From: Nitrososphaerota archaeon
GTDB lineage: Archaea; Thermoproteota; Nitrososphaeria; Nitrososphaerales; Nitrosopumilaceae
Length of the DNA stretch: 10,401 nt
Assembly: GCA_018263495.1 (NCBI GenBank)
Contig: JAANXC010000028.1
Span: 1-10,401, forward strand
Direction: 5' to 3'
Positions within the stretch are counted from its first letter, which is position 1; each line of letters begins with the position of its first letter. Below the pieces are notes generated by a model that did not search any database, was not told the origin of the DNA, and worked only from the letters and a program-made list of their open reading frames with translations. Below are positions 1-6,212 of this stretch, one piece after another. Both the position numbers and the translations under genes were made by a program.

Positions 1-224
1 GCAATTTTTGATTTAATGGCTTTCTTTCTTCTCTTAGCAGGCTTCTTTTTTTTAGTTGTTTTTCTTTTAGTTGTTTTTCTTTTAGTTGTTTTTCTTTTAG
101 TTGTTTTTCTTTTAGTTGTTTTTCTTTTAGTTGTTTTTCTAGCAGTCTTTCTTCTAGTCGTTTTTCTAGCAGTCTTTCTTCTAGTCGTTTTTCTAGTGGT
201 TTTTCTAGATCTCTTAGATGCCAT
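1..224 (-). CDS. Lysine/arginine/threonine-rich repetitive basic protein (N-terminal part, runs off the left edge)
   Basis: The minus strand is open from an ATG at 224-222 to the window edge (74 full codons). The product is almost entirely Lys, Arg and Thr with a few Ala: after MASKRS come two copies of a nine-residue unit rich in R-K-T-T-R-R-K-T-A, then six copies of a KTTKR pentapeptide, then a KKKKPAKRRKK stretch. There is no hydrophobic core, signal peptide or membrane segment. Such composition resembles the disordered basic tails of histone H1-like and other nucleic-acid-binding proteins, so a nucleoid or RNA-binding role is plausible, but no family can be named from this part. A TATA-like box 25-33 nt upstream supports a leaderless ATG start. 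The opposite strand is also open, but would encode an implausible LLVVF repeat. The C-terminus, which may hold a folded domain, lies outside the window. Confidence 0.7.
   Translation of the reverse strand, partial: MASKRSRKTTRKTTRRKTARKTTRRKTARKTTKRKTTKRKTTKRKTTKRKTTKRKTTKKKKPAKRRKKAIKSKI
50..139. repeat. Six perfect tandem copies of a 15-bp unit
   Basis: The unit TTTTAGTTGTTTTTC repeats without a mismatch at 50-64, 65-79, 80-94, 95-109, 110-124 and 125-139. Because 15 is a multiple of three, it encodes a pentapeptide repeat (KTTKR register) in the minus-strand gene. Perfect identity over six copies suggests recent expansion or homogenisation by slippage or recombination; copy-number change would lengthen or shorten the protein without breaking the frame. 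Confidence 0.95.
140..193. repeat. Two perfect tandem copies of a 27-bp unit
   Basis: The segments 140-166 and 167-193 are identical, each beginning TAGCAGTCTTTC and ending GTCGTTTTTC. The unit is in frame with the minus-strand basic protein and encodes nine residues of the R-K-T-T-R-R-K-T-A type. It looks like a diverged, fused version of the adjacent 15-bp unit, since both contain the TAGT(T/C)GTTTTTC block. Confidence 0.93.
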
Positions 225-248
225 ATGGATTGAATAAATGACATGTGC

Positions 249-257
249 TTTATTTAG
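249..257 (-). promoter_or_regulatory. TATA-like box for the basic-protein gene
   Basis: On the minus strand this reads CTAAATAAA and is centred about 29 nt before the ATG at 224. That spacing suits an archaeal TATA box with transcription starting at or very near the start codon. Assigned by position and composition only. Confidence 0.45.
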
Positions 258-291
258 ATTGTGCTTATAATCAGAGCATGATTTGATCGAA

Positions 292-302
292 TTTTTATAA
301 AA
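292..302 (+). promoter_or_regulatory. TATA box for the 124-aa cysteine-rich gene
   Basis: TTTTTATAAAA is a strong archaeal TATA-like element centred about 25 nt before the ATG at 322. This favours a leaderless transcript starting at that ATG and argues against the in-frame TTG at 313, which would be too close to the box. Confidence 0.6.
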
Positions 303-321
303 TGTATTATTATTGTATAGC

Positions 322-696
322 ATGGATGACTTTGATAAAGAATTTCCAGATTTTGATTGGAAAAATACGCCTGCGTATAAGCATCCTGGTGGAAAAGATT
401 GTCCTTGCCCCAAGCATGAATATGTCAGGGAACAAGTCAAATTTACGAAACAAGTAAATGAAACTGGAAAAGATGCTCGTGTTACTCTAAAATTTTGTCC
501 TGAACACTACAATGTTTACATGAATGAAGTAATACCTGCAATGCCAATGAAATACAAAATACTGACAAAAATTGCATTAAAAATTGGTGCAATCAAAGTT
601 GTAATACTAAAACATATGCAATCAGATTTGTGTTTTTATTGTAGATTTGGTTCAGGTGGTCATGGTAAGAAAAGTGAACTTCCTCCTATGCCTTAA
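322..696 (+). CDS. Conserved-looking small cysteine/histidine protein of unknown function
   Basis: This 124-aa protein is soluble in appearance and I do not recognise its family. The N-terminus is acidic and aromatic (MDDFDKEFPDFDW). Potential metal ligands form three groups: CPCPKH at residues 27-32, FCPEH at 58-62 and CFYC at 104-107. With five Cys and two His so placed it could bind one or two zinc ions, or a similar metal; this is inference from spacing. Residues 77-97 are rich in Lys and Ile/Leu and look like an amphipathic helix rather than a membrane span. The C-terminal tail is Gly- and Pro-rich. The ATG at 322 is preferred over the TTG at 313 because of the TATA box at 292-302. It converges on the zinc-finger gene with a 12-nt gap between the coding ends. 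Confidence 0.75.
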   Translation: MDDFDKEFPDFDWKNTPAYKHPGGKDCPCPKHEYVREQVKFTKQVNETGKDARVTLKFCPEHYNVYMNEVIPAMPMKYKILTKIALKIGAIKVVILKHMQSDLCFYCRFGSGGHGKKSELPPMP

Positions 697-708
697 TTTT
701 AAGTAAAA

Positions 709-942
709 CTACGTTGGACCTAACAATATTTTTGGTTTATTTGGTGTATCATGATGACAATTCTTTCCACATAAAGGACAAGTTTTTCGATTTAAGAAAA
801 TACACTGACAGATGTGAGATTTGAAATAACTTTCTGAAATTTTTGTAAATTCACCAGTACCGTTACAAAAAGGACATGATGTATCCAATAATTCTATCTT
901 GCCTTTACCCTTACATACAGCACATTTTTTCTTGTTGTCCAT
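709..942 (-). CDS. Small stand-alone DnaJ-type zinc-finger protein
   Basis: The 77-aa product carries two CxxCxGxG motifs typical of the DnaJ cysteine-rich domain: CAVCKGKG at residues 7-14 and CPFCNGTG at 23-30. These are followed by CQC at 45-47 and CPLCGKNCHH at 55-64, which may complete a second zinc site. There is no J domain, no Gly/Phe region and no C-terminal substrate domain, so this is not a DnaJ co-chaperone, although it shares the zinc-ribbon fold signature. Comparable free-standing DnaJ-type zinc fingers act in protein folding, redox or RNA-associated tasks; which applies here cannot be read from the sequence. The C-terminal tail is Pro/Lys-rich (DTPNKPKILLGPT). The ATG at 942 begins the only sensible reading frame. 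The gene is divergent from the UbiD gene across 110 nt. Confidence 0.8.
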   Translation of the reverse strand: MDNKKKCAVCKGKGKIELLDTSCPFCNGTGEFTKISESYFKSHICQCIFLNRKTCPLCGKNCHHDTPNKPKILLGPT

Positions 943-963
943 GAGAAATGTGTCATTTAAAGT

Positions 964-972
964 AATTAAAAC
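964..972 (-). promoter_or_regulatory. Possible TATA-like box for the DnaJ-type zinc-finger gene
   Basis: The minus strand reads GTTTTAATT, centred about 26 nt before the ATG at 942. The region is A/T-rich throughout, so this is a weak assignment resting mainly on spacing. Confidence 0.3.
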
Positions 973-1023
973 ACTTACGTTAAGAATTTTTTCAATATAC
1001 CAACTAGGATAAATCGAGTTAAG

Positions 1024-1034
1024 CTTATACTATA
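1024..1034 (+). promoter_or_regulatory. TATA-like box for the UbiD-family gene
   Basis: CTTATACTATA is centred about 24 nt before the GTG at 1053, with no Shine-Dalgarno sequence between them. This fits a leaderless transcript and supports GTG as the start. Confidence 0.5.
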
Positions 1035-1052
1035 TTCTCAAACACAAATGTC

Positions 1053-2495
1053 GTGCCTATTGATGACATTAGACAATTTGTAGATGAATTGGAAAAAGCT
1101 GGTGAATTAAAGCGTGTAAAAACAGAAGTAGATACCAACTTAGAGATTGCTGAGATTTTGAGGAGAGTATCTTATACAAATGGTCCAGCAATTCTATTTG
1201 AAAATGTTAAAGGATATGAAATTCCAGTTTTAGGAAATGCGTTTGGTTCAATAAAAAGACTTGAGATTGGACTTGAAACAACAGAGTTTTCTGAGATTGG
1301 ACAAAGAATTGCTGATATGACAAAGATGGAAATTCCTGCTGGAATTTTTAATAAAATTAGAAAATTACCGGAGCTATCTAAAATGAGTGAATCATTTCCA
1401 AAATTAGAAAAAAGTGGTCCTGTCACTGAAATAGTAAATGAATCACCCTCGTTTGATAAAATTCCAATTTTAAAGTCATGGCCAAAAGATGCTGGAAAAT
1501 TTATTACATTTGGACTTGTTGCTACAAAACATCCTGAGACAGGTGTAAGAAATTTAGGTGTTTATAGAATACAAATCGTTGATAGTACACATGCGTTAAT
1601 GCACTGGCAAAAACACAAACGTGGCGCAGCACATTATGACATATCAAAAGAAAAAGACAAGAAGATTGATGCTGCAATAATTATAGGTGGAGAACCAGCA
1701 ACTGTTTTTTCTGCAATAGCTCCTGTCCCAGAGGGACTTGACAAATATCTTTTTGCCGGCATTACTAGAAAAAAAGGAATCAGGACTGTAAAATGTAAGA
1801 CAGTGGATCTTGAAGTTCCTGCGAATGCTGAGATGGTGTTAGAAGGATATGTAGACTCCACTGATATTAGAAATGAGGGACCGTTTGGTGACCATACAGG
1901 TTTTTACACACCAGAAGAACCATTCCCAACATTTACGCTTACAGGAATAATGCAAAGGAAAAATCCTATTTATCTAACAACTGTTGTAGGTAAGCCAATC
2001 TTAGAAGATGCATACATTGGAAAAGTGATTGAACGTTCATTTTTACCACTGATAAGAATGCTACATCCGGAAGTGATTGACTTTAGTATGCCACCGGCAG
2101 GTTGGTTTCAAGGATTGGCAATAGTTTCTATAAAAAAACGCTATCCTGGTCAGGCAAAAAAAGTTATGATGGGATTATGGGGTATGGGCCAATTGTCACT
2201 AACTAAAATGATCATAGTGGTTGATCACGACGTGAACGTACATGACATGAATAATGTAATCTGGGCAGTTACAACTAAAACTGATGCTGCACGTGACATA
2301 ACTATCATAGACAATGCACCTACAGATACTTTAGACCCTGCATCACCTAGAGTTAATTTGGGTTCAAAATTAGGAATAGATGCTACGCAAAAGACCAAGG
2401 AAGAAGGCTTTGAACGAGAGATTCAAGAAGAGGTTAAGGTTGATATTGATACAAAGAAAATGGTTGACTCGAAGTGGTCAAGCTATGGACTTTAA
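1053..2495 (+). CDS. ubiD: UbiD-family prenylated-FMN-dependent decarboxylase
   Basis: This 480-aa protein matches the UbiD/Fdc family along its full length (E. coli UbiD is just under 500 aa). UbiD enzymes reversibly decarboxylate aromatic or unsaturated acids using prenylated FMN made by UbiX. Expected active-site residues are present: the NLGVYR segment with N167 and R172, and NEGPFGDHTG with E275 and D280, equivalent to the Asn, Arg, Glu and acidic positions of Fdc1. Other family blocks are the RVMMG-like KKVMMGLWGM (369-378), DHDVNVHD (391-398) and the LGSKLGIDAT segment (436-445). It starts at GTG; an ATG at 1048 is in another frame. The substrate cannot be read from sequence. The neighbouring MqnC-like gene and the chorismate cluster favour a late decarboxylation in menaquinone synthesis (MqnL-like role). 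No ubiX is seen in the window. Confidence 0.88.
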   Translation: MPIDDIRQFVDELEKAGELKRVKTEVDTNLEIAEILRRVSYTNGPAILFENVKGYEIPVLGNAFGSIKRLEIGLETTEFSEIGQRIADMTKMEIPAGIFNKIRKLPELSKMSESFPKLEKSGPVTEIVNESPSFDKIPILKSWPKDAGKFITFGLVATKHPETGVRNLGVYRIQIVDSTHALMHWQKHKRGAAHYDISKEKDKKIDAAIIIGGEPATVFSAIAPVPEGLDKYLFAGITRKKGIRTVKCKTVDLEVPANAEMVLEGYVDSTDIRNEGPFGDHTGFYTPEEPFPTFTLTGIMQRKNPIYLTTVVGKPILEDAYIGKVIERSFLPLIRMLHPEVIDFSMPPAGWFQGLAIVSIKKRYPGQAKKVMMGLWGMGQLSLTKMIIVVDHDVNVHDMNNVIWAVTTKTDAARDITIIDNAPTDTLDPASPRVNLGSKLGIDATQKTKEEGFEREIQEEVKVDIDTKKMVDSKWSSYGL

Positions 2496-3610
2496 TGCAT
2501 GCAGACAGTTTGATAGAAATTATCTCTTTCTTCTGCCTTATATCCAATCTTATGAATAGAATCAATAATTTTTTTATCAGTGAGCTCTGTAGAACGAGAC
2601 CCAGTACATGATACAACTTCTTCTCCAATGAGTGTTCCTCCAAAATCATCAGCACCATATTGTAGTGCTAACTGTGCCATTCCAATTCCATTTGTTAGCC
2701 ACGATGATTGAATGTGTGGAATCAAGCCATCAAATACAAGCCTAGATATTGCAATCATCTTTAGAAGTTGAACTCCACCAGCACCAAAATTAATTGTTCC
2801 TTCTTTTTGCATCTGTGTATTATTTGGTTCAAAACTCCAAGGAATGAATGCCATAAAAACACCTGTCTTTTTTTGTAGTTCTACAATTTTTCTAAAGTGT
2901 TCAGCAATATCCTGATTTGATTCAACATGCCCATACATCATTGTGGCAGATGCTGGAATTCCAAGAGTATGTGCTTCTTCCATAATACGTAGCCATTCAT
3001 CACTAGTAATTTTTTTTGGACTGATAATCTCTTTCACATTGTCGGTTAAAATTTCAGCCCCAGCACCTGGTAAAGATTGCAATCCTGCATCTTTTAGTCT
3101 AGACAAAATTTCTTTTGTTGATGACTTTTCAACCTTAGCAATGGTGTCAATTTCGGATGTTGATAATCCATGAACTCCCACTTGCGGAAATTTTTTTCTG
3201 ATCATTCTGAATGAATCTTCGTAATATTCAATGCCAAGGTCAGGATTGTGTCCACCCTGAATCAATACTTGTCTTATTTTGAACAAATCATATGCAGTTT
3301 TTACACGTGCTTCAATTTCATCTAGGGTTAATGTGTAAGATTCATCATGGTTAGGTGGTCTGTAAAATGCACAAAATTTACAGTCAGTGATACACACATT
3401 AGTATAGTTGAGAATTATATTATTTACAAAAGATGCTTTTTTACCAAATTCATTACGTGTTAAAGTTCCAGCTACAAAGCCCATCATAGATACATTATCT
3501 GAATCAAGTAATCTGATGTAATCATTGTATTCCGGTCTTATCCCCTGAAGAGAGTTTTCAAGTATATCTTTAATTTCAGTGTCATGAAGTTGATTAGTAA
3601 TTTGACTCAA
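2492..3610 (-). CDS. mqnC: Radical-SAM enzyme, MqnC-like (cyclic dehypoxanthinyl futalosine synthase) of the MqnC/CofH group
   Basis: This 372-aa protein is full length for MqnC. The radical-SAM cluster motif CxxxCxxC is at C73, C77 and C80, inside NYTNVCITDCKFCAFYR. QGGHNPDL at 118-125 followed by IEYYED is characteristic of MqnC; CofH and MqnE usually read differently here. HGLSTSEI (147-154), PGAGAEIL (181-188), ATMMYGHVE (222-230) and GADDFGGTL (319-327) complete the family pattern. MqnC cyclises dehypoxanthine futalosine in the futalosine route from chorismate to menaquinone; the relatives CofG/CofH make the F420 precursor. The start is a TTG at 3610: an in-frame stop lies ten codons upstream, the first in-frame ATG is at residue 42, too far in, and a TATA-like box sits about 30 nt upstream. 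The stop overlaps that of the UbiD gene. Confidence 0.8.
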   Translation of the reverse strand: MSQITNQLHDTEIKDILENSLQGIRPEYNDYIRLLDSDNVSMMGFVAGTLTRNEFGKKASFVNNIILNYTNVCITDCKFCAFYRPPNHDESYTLTLDEIEARVKTAYDLFKIRQVLIQGGHNPDLGIEYYEDSFRMIRKKFPQVGVHGLSTSEIDTIAKVEKSSTKEILSRLKDAGLQSLPGAGAEILTDNVKEIISPKKITSDEWLRIMEEAHTLGIPASATMMYGHVESNQDIAEHFRKIVELQKKTGVFMAFIPWSFEPNNTQMQKEGTINFGAGGVQLLKMIAISRLVFDGLIPHIQSSWLTNGIGMAQLALQYGADDFGGTLIGEEVVSCTGSRSTELTDKKIIDSIHKIGYKAEERDNFYQTVCMH

Positions 3611-3634
3611 TTCAATTGTGATATTTTTCAGTGG

Positions 3635-3644
3635 CTATTTAATT
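3635..3644 (-). promoter_or_regulatory. TATA-like box for the MqnC-like gene
   Basis: The minus strand reads AATTAAATAG, centred about 30 nt before the TTG at 3610. It lies only about 35 nt from the oppositely oriented box of the aro cluster, forming a compact divergent promoter region of 94 nt. Confidence 0.45.
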
Positions 3645-3672
3645 CTTGAAAATTGGACCGATGTGGCTATAA

Positions 3673-3680
3673 TTTTTAAG
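3673..3680 (+). promoter_or_regulatory. TATA-like box for the shikimate gene cluster
   Basis: TTTTTAAG, preceded by CTATAA, is centred about 28 nt before the ATG at 3705, with no Shine-Dalgarno site between. This is the likely main promoter of the aro operon, giving a leaderless first cistron. Confidence 0.5.
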
Positions 3681-3704
3681 TAGCATACAAAAATTATACC
3701 ATCT

Positions 3705-4490
3705 ATGACAAATGGAACCGAGATTAGATTAAACAGAATCTTAAGAAAAGGAAGAATGCTTTGCATTCCAATGGATCATGGTATTTCAAATGGTCCTATT
3801 GAAGGTCTTGAAAAACCACATTCCATGATTTACAAATGTGAAAGTCATGGAATTACTTGCGTTATAATTAACAAAGGTATCATCAAAACACTACCAAGAC
3901 CACCCAAAGTGGGTATATTAGCTCATTTTTCTGCAAGCACATCACTCTCTACTGCACCAAACAGGAAAATGCTTACTGGTTCTGTTAAAGAGGCGCTAAG
4001 ACTTGGTGCTGACGGTGTATCTTTGCACATAAACATTGGTGGAAAGGAGGAACCAGAAATGCTTGCTGACTTGGGAATGATTTCTGAACAATGTCATGAA
4101 TGGAATGTTCCACTGTTAGCAATGATGTATCCTAGAGGTGAAAATATTAAAAATCCACACGATCCTGAAGTTGTAGCACATACCGCAAGAATTGGTGCTG
4201 AATGTGGCGCTGATATTGTTAAAACGTTATACACTGGAGATATAGATTCATTTTCAAAAGTTGTTGATAGCGTTCCTGTACCGCTTGTTATTGCCGGTGG
4301 TCCAAAGGCTGAAACAGATATGGATATTTTACAAATGACAGAAGATGCTATGAAAGCTGGTGCTAAGGGTGTAACTTATGGAAGAAACATATTTGCACAT
4401 AACTCTCCTGAAAAAATTGTAGAGGCTCTTGCAGGAATAATATTCAAAAACCAAACAGCAAAGGAAGTGACTAGTATAATTGGCAATTAA
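3705..4490 (+). CDS. aroA': 2-amino-3,7-dideoxy-D-threo-hept-6-ulosonate (ADH) synthase
   Basis: The 261-aa product is a class I aldolase of the DhnA/LacD type and performs the first step of the archaeal aromatic route. It joins 6-deoxy-5-ketofructose 1-phosphate with aspartate semialdehyde, replacing DAHP synthase. Visible family features are CIPMDHG at 20-26 with the conserved D24-H25, MYPRG at 141-145 with the catalytic Tyr, GADIVKTLYTG at 168-178 in which K173 should form the Schiff base, and the phosphate-binding IAGGPK (196-201) and TYGRNIF (224-230). Length matches the MJ0400 family. ATG is well placed after a TATA box. It is the first gene of the cluster and overlaps the next by 11 nt, suggesting coupled translation. 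Plain fructose-bisphosphate aldolase is a close relative; the pathway context decides for ADH synthase. Confidence 0.9.
   Translation: MTNGTEIRLNRILRKGRMLCIPMDHGISNGPIEGLEKPHSMIYKCESHGITCVIINKGIIKTLPRPPKVGILAHFSASTSLSTAPNRKMLTGSVKEALRLGADGVSLHINIGGKEEPEMLADLGMISEQCHEWNVPLLAMMYPRGENIKNPHDPEVVAHTARIGAECGADIVKTLYTGDIDSFSKVVDSVPVPLVIAGGPKAETDMDILQMTEDAMKAGAKGVTYGRNIFAHNSPEKIVEALAGIIFKNQTAKEVTSIIGN
4463..4470 (+). promoter_or_regulatory. Shine-Dalgarno-like site supporting the TTG start of dehydroquinate synthase II
   Basis: GGAAGTGA resembles the archaeal consensus GGAGGTGA with one change and lies 9 nt before the TTG at 4480, inside the end of the upstream gene. It supports internal initiation within the polycistronic message. 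Confidence 0.5.
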
Positions 4491-5535
4491 TAAACAATTA
4501 ATCATTCAACCAAAAGTTGCTAAGAATCATCTTGCAAAGTTTGTTAAAAATTTGGAAGATGAAGGTGTTAGGATGGTTTTTGCAGATCCAAAAAGTTTAG
4601 GCAAGACGAAAATACAAACAGTTTTTCCGTCGCAAAATGCTGATTACGTAATTTTGGATAAACCAATAATTAAAAAACTCAAAGGAAAGAAGATTGGAAG
4701 AAAATTTAAGGTCTCATCAAATAAAGACATTGAAAATGTTCTTGATTCTGCAAAAAAGGGATTGGATTTTGTTATAATAGAAGTGAAAGACTGGAAGATA
4801 ATTCCACTAGAAAATATTATTGCAAAACTTCACAAAATACATACCAAAATTTTTTCTGTTGCAAGAAATGCAAAAGAAGCGAGAAAAATGTTTTCCATTT
4901 TAGATGTTGGTGTGGATGGTGTGATTTTCAATACAGGCTCAATGAATGAAGTTAGACAAGCATTAGTGTATTTAGGCTCAAAAAGCTTTGAACTCAGCTC
5001 TGCGAAAATAATAGAGATTCAAGAAGTTGGCGACGGCGAAAGAGTCTGTGTTGACACGGCATCCATGCTGAATAGAGGTGAAGGTATGTTGATTGGAAGT
5101 AGAGCAAACTTTTTGTTTTTAGTTCATAATGAATCAGTTGGTTCTTCATTTACTTCACCCAGACCATTTAGAGTTAATGCTGGTGCAGTACATTGCTATA
5201 CTCTAGCACCTGATGGTACTACAAAATATCTATCTGAATTAGAAACTGGTGTGGAGATACTAGTACTTGATTCTAAAGGAAAGGCAAGACGTGCTGCAAT
5301 AGGCAGATGCAAAATAGAAAAAAGACCAATGCTTATGATTAAAGCCAAAGTTGGGGATGAAATAGGTGGTATTATAGCTCAAGATGCGGAAACGATTCGT
5401 TTTGTAAAACCTAATGGACAATTGGTGTCCGTGACACATCTAAAAAAAGGTGATTCAGTGATAGTACATTCAAAGGCAGCGACTGGAAGACATTTCGGAA
5501 TGGAAGTATCTGATGAATATATTTTAGAGAAATAG
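4480..5535 (+). CDS. aroB': 3-dehydroquinate synthase II (archaeal type)
   Basis: This 351-aa protein catalyses the NAD-dependent oxidative deamination and cyclisation of the ADH synthase product to 3-dehydroquinate. It is unrelated to bacterial AroB. The C-terminal half carries the conserved family segments RPFRVNAGAVHCYT (228-241), KYLSEL (249-254), IGRCKIEKRPM (274-284) and SKAATGRHFGM (331-341). VSVTHLKKGDSV (316-327) also fits. The N-terminal third is Lys-rich and less conserved. The start is TTG: an in-frame TAA sits directly before it and the next Met is residue 32, so the start has to be here or very close, and a Shine-Dalgarno-like site precedes it. The first 11 nt overlap the ADH synthase gene; aroD follows after 5 nt. 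Function is clear from sequence and context. Confidence 0.92.
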   Translation: MAINKQLIIQPKVAKNHLAKFVKNLEDEGVRMVFADPKSLGKTKIQTVFPSQNADYVILDKPIIKKLKGKKIGRKFKVSSNKDIENVLDSAKKGLDFVIIEVKDWKIIPLENIIAKLHKIHTKIFSVARNAKEARKMFSILDVGVDGVIFNTGSMNEVRQALVYLGSKSFELSSAKIIEIQEVGDGERVCVDTASMLNRGEGMLIGSRANFLFLVHNESVGSSFTSPRPFRVNAGAVHCYTLAPDGTTKYLSELETGVEILVLDSKGKARRAAIGRCKIEKRPMLMIKAKVGDEIGGIIAQDAETIRFVKPNGQLVSVTHLKKGDSVIVHSKAATGRHFGMEVSDEYILEK

Positions 5536-5540
5536 GAAAA

Positions 5541-6212
5541 ATGACATACAAGACATGTGTTAGTATTGCTGAAAAAACTCCTAAAAAACTAAAACAGACA
5601 CTTACAAAAGCATTAAAAAAATCAGATTATGCTGAAATCAGATTTGATTTTTTAAATCCAAACTCAGTGCCTGAGGTATTACATCTAATCAGGAAAGATT
5701 TGAGAAGATGTGTTAGTACGTTGAGACCAATTCGTGAGGGCGGAAAATTTTCTGGCAGTGAAAAAAATAGGGTTTCTATTATCAAGTTAATTGCTGAATA
5801 TGATCCCTTTTTACTTGATATAGAATATGACACACTAAGAAAAAATAAGAGCCTACAGCGTTACCTGAAAAGTACTGGTACCCACACTCTTGTTTCTTGG
5901 CATAATTTCAAACAAACACCTGATATTTCTATCTTGAAAAAGAAATTATTAGAAATGAAAAAATTTTCAAATAATATCAAAATAGTTACAATGGCAAAAT
6001 CAATTAACGATGGATCACGAATATTATCATTATACAATAACAGTAAGAATGTAAAACTAATTGCGTTTTCAATGGGAAATTTTGGAAAGATGTCACGTTT
6101 ACTTTGCCTACTTTTGGGGAGCCCATATACGTATGTGTCATTGGGTAAACCAATCGCACCAGGACAATTTAGCTTGGATGAGGTTAAATCAATCTTCACA
6201 ATAAGAAAGTAG
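5541..6212 (+). CDS. aroD: 3-dehydroquinate dehydratase, type I
   Basis: The 223-aa product dehydrates 3-dehydroquinate to 3-dehydroshikimate through a Schiff base. Type I residues can all be placed: E32 and R34 in EIRFDF, R62 in STLRP, the catalytic H121 in SWH, the Schiff-base lysine K147 in IKIVTMAK, R186 in AFSMGNFGKMSR, and Q209 in APGQF. It is shorter than the E. coli enzyme (about 250 aa) but typical of archaea. Lysine content is high, matching the neighbours. The ATG lies 5 nt after the dehydroquinate synthase stop, preceded by a short purine-rich AGGAAAA. The stop TAG is directly followed by the ATG of aroE with no gap, so translation is probably coupled. Confidence 0.92.
   Translation: MTYKTCVSIAEKTPKKLKQTLTKALKKSDYAEIRFDFLNPNSVPEVLHLIRKDLRRCVSTLRPIREGGKFSGSEKNRVSIIKLIAEYDPFLLDIEYDTLRKNKSLQRYLKSTGTHTLVSWHNFKQTPDISILKKKLLEMKKFSNNIKIVTMAKSINDGSRILSLYNNSKNVKLIAFSMGNFGKMSRLLCLLLGSPYTYVSLGKPIAPGQFSLDEVKSIFTIRK

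Noticed and set aside
50..193. CRISPR-like array
   Set aside because: The units are directly adjacent with no unique spacers, have a period divisible by three and sit inside a coding frame.
16..237. Open frame on + encoding a hydrophobic LLVVF repeat, resembling a membrane protein
   Set aside because: It is the complement of the Lys/Arg/Thr repeat gene. The minus frame has a sensible basic composition, an ATG with a TATA-like box and continues off the edge; the + frame has only the repeat and no matching promoter.
313..321. Upstream TTG start for the 124-aa protein
   Set aside because: It lies only about 15 nt from the centre of the TATA box, too close for a transcript that includes it; the ATG at 322 fits.
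1048..1050. ATG as the start of the UbiD-family gene
   Set aside because: It is in a different frame from the conserved protein; the GTG at 1053 is in frame and starts at the usual N-terminus.
943..1052. Small RNA or riboswitch in the divergent gap before the UbiD-family gene
   Set aside because: The region is A/T-rich with TATA-like boxes, and I see no convincing stem-loop or known aptamer pattern.
2492..3610. CofH (F420 precursor synthesis) as the identity of the radical-SAM gene
   Set aside because: The QGGHNPDL and IEYYED segments and the HGLSTSEI motif fit MqnC better. The families are close, so CofH remains a lesser possibility.
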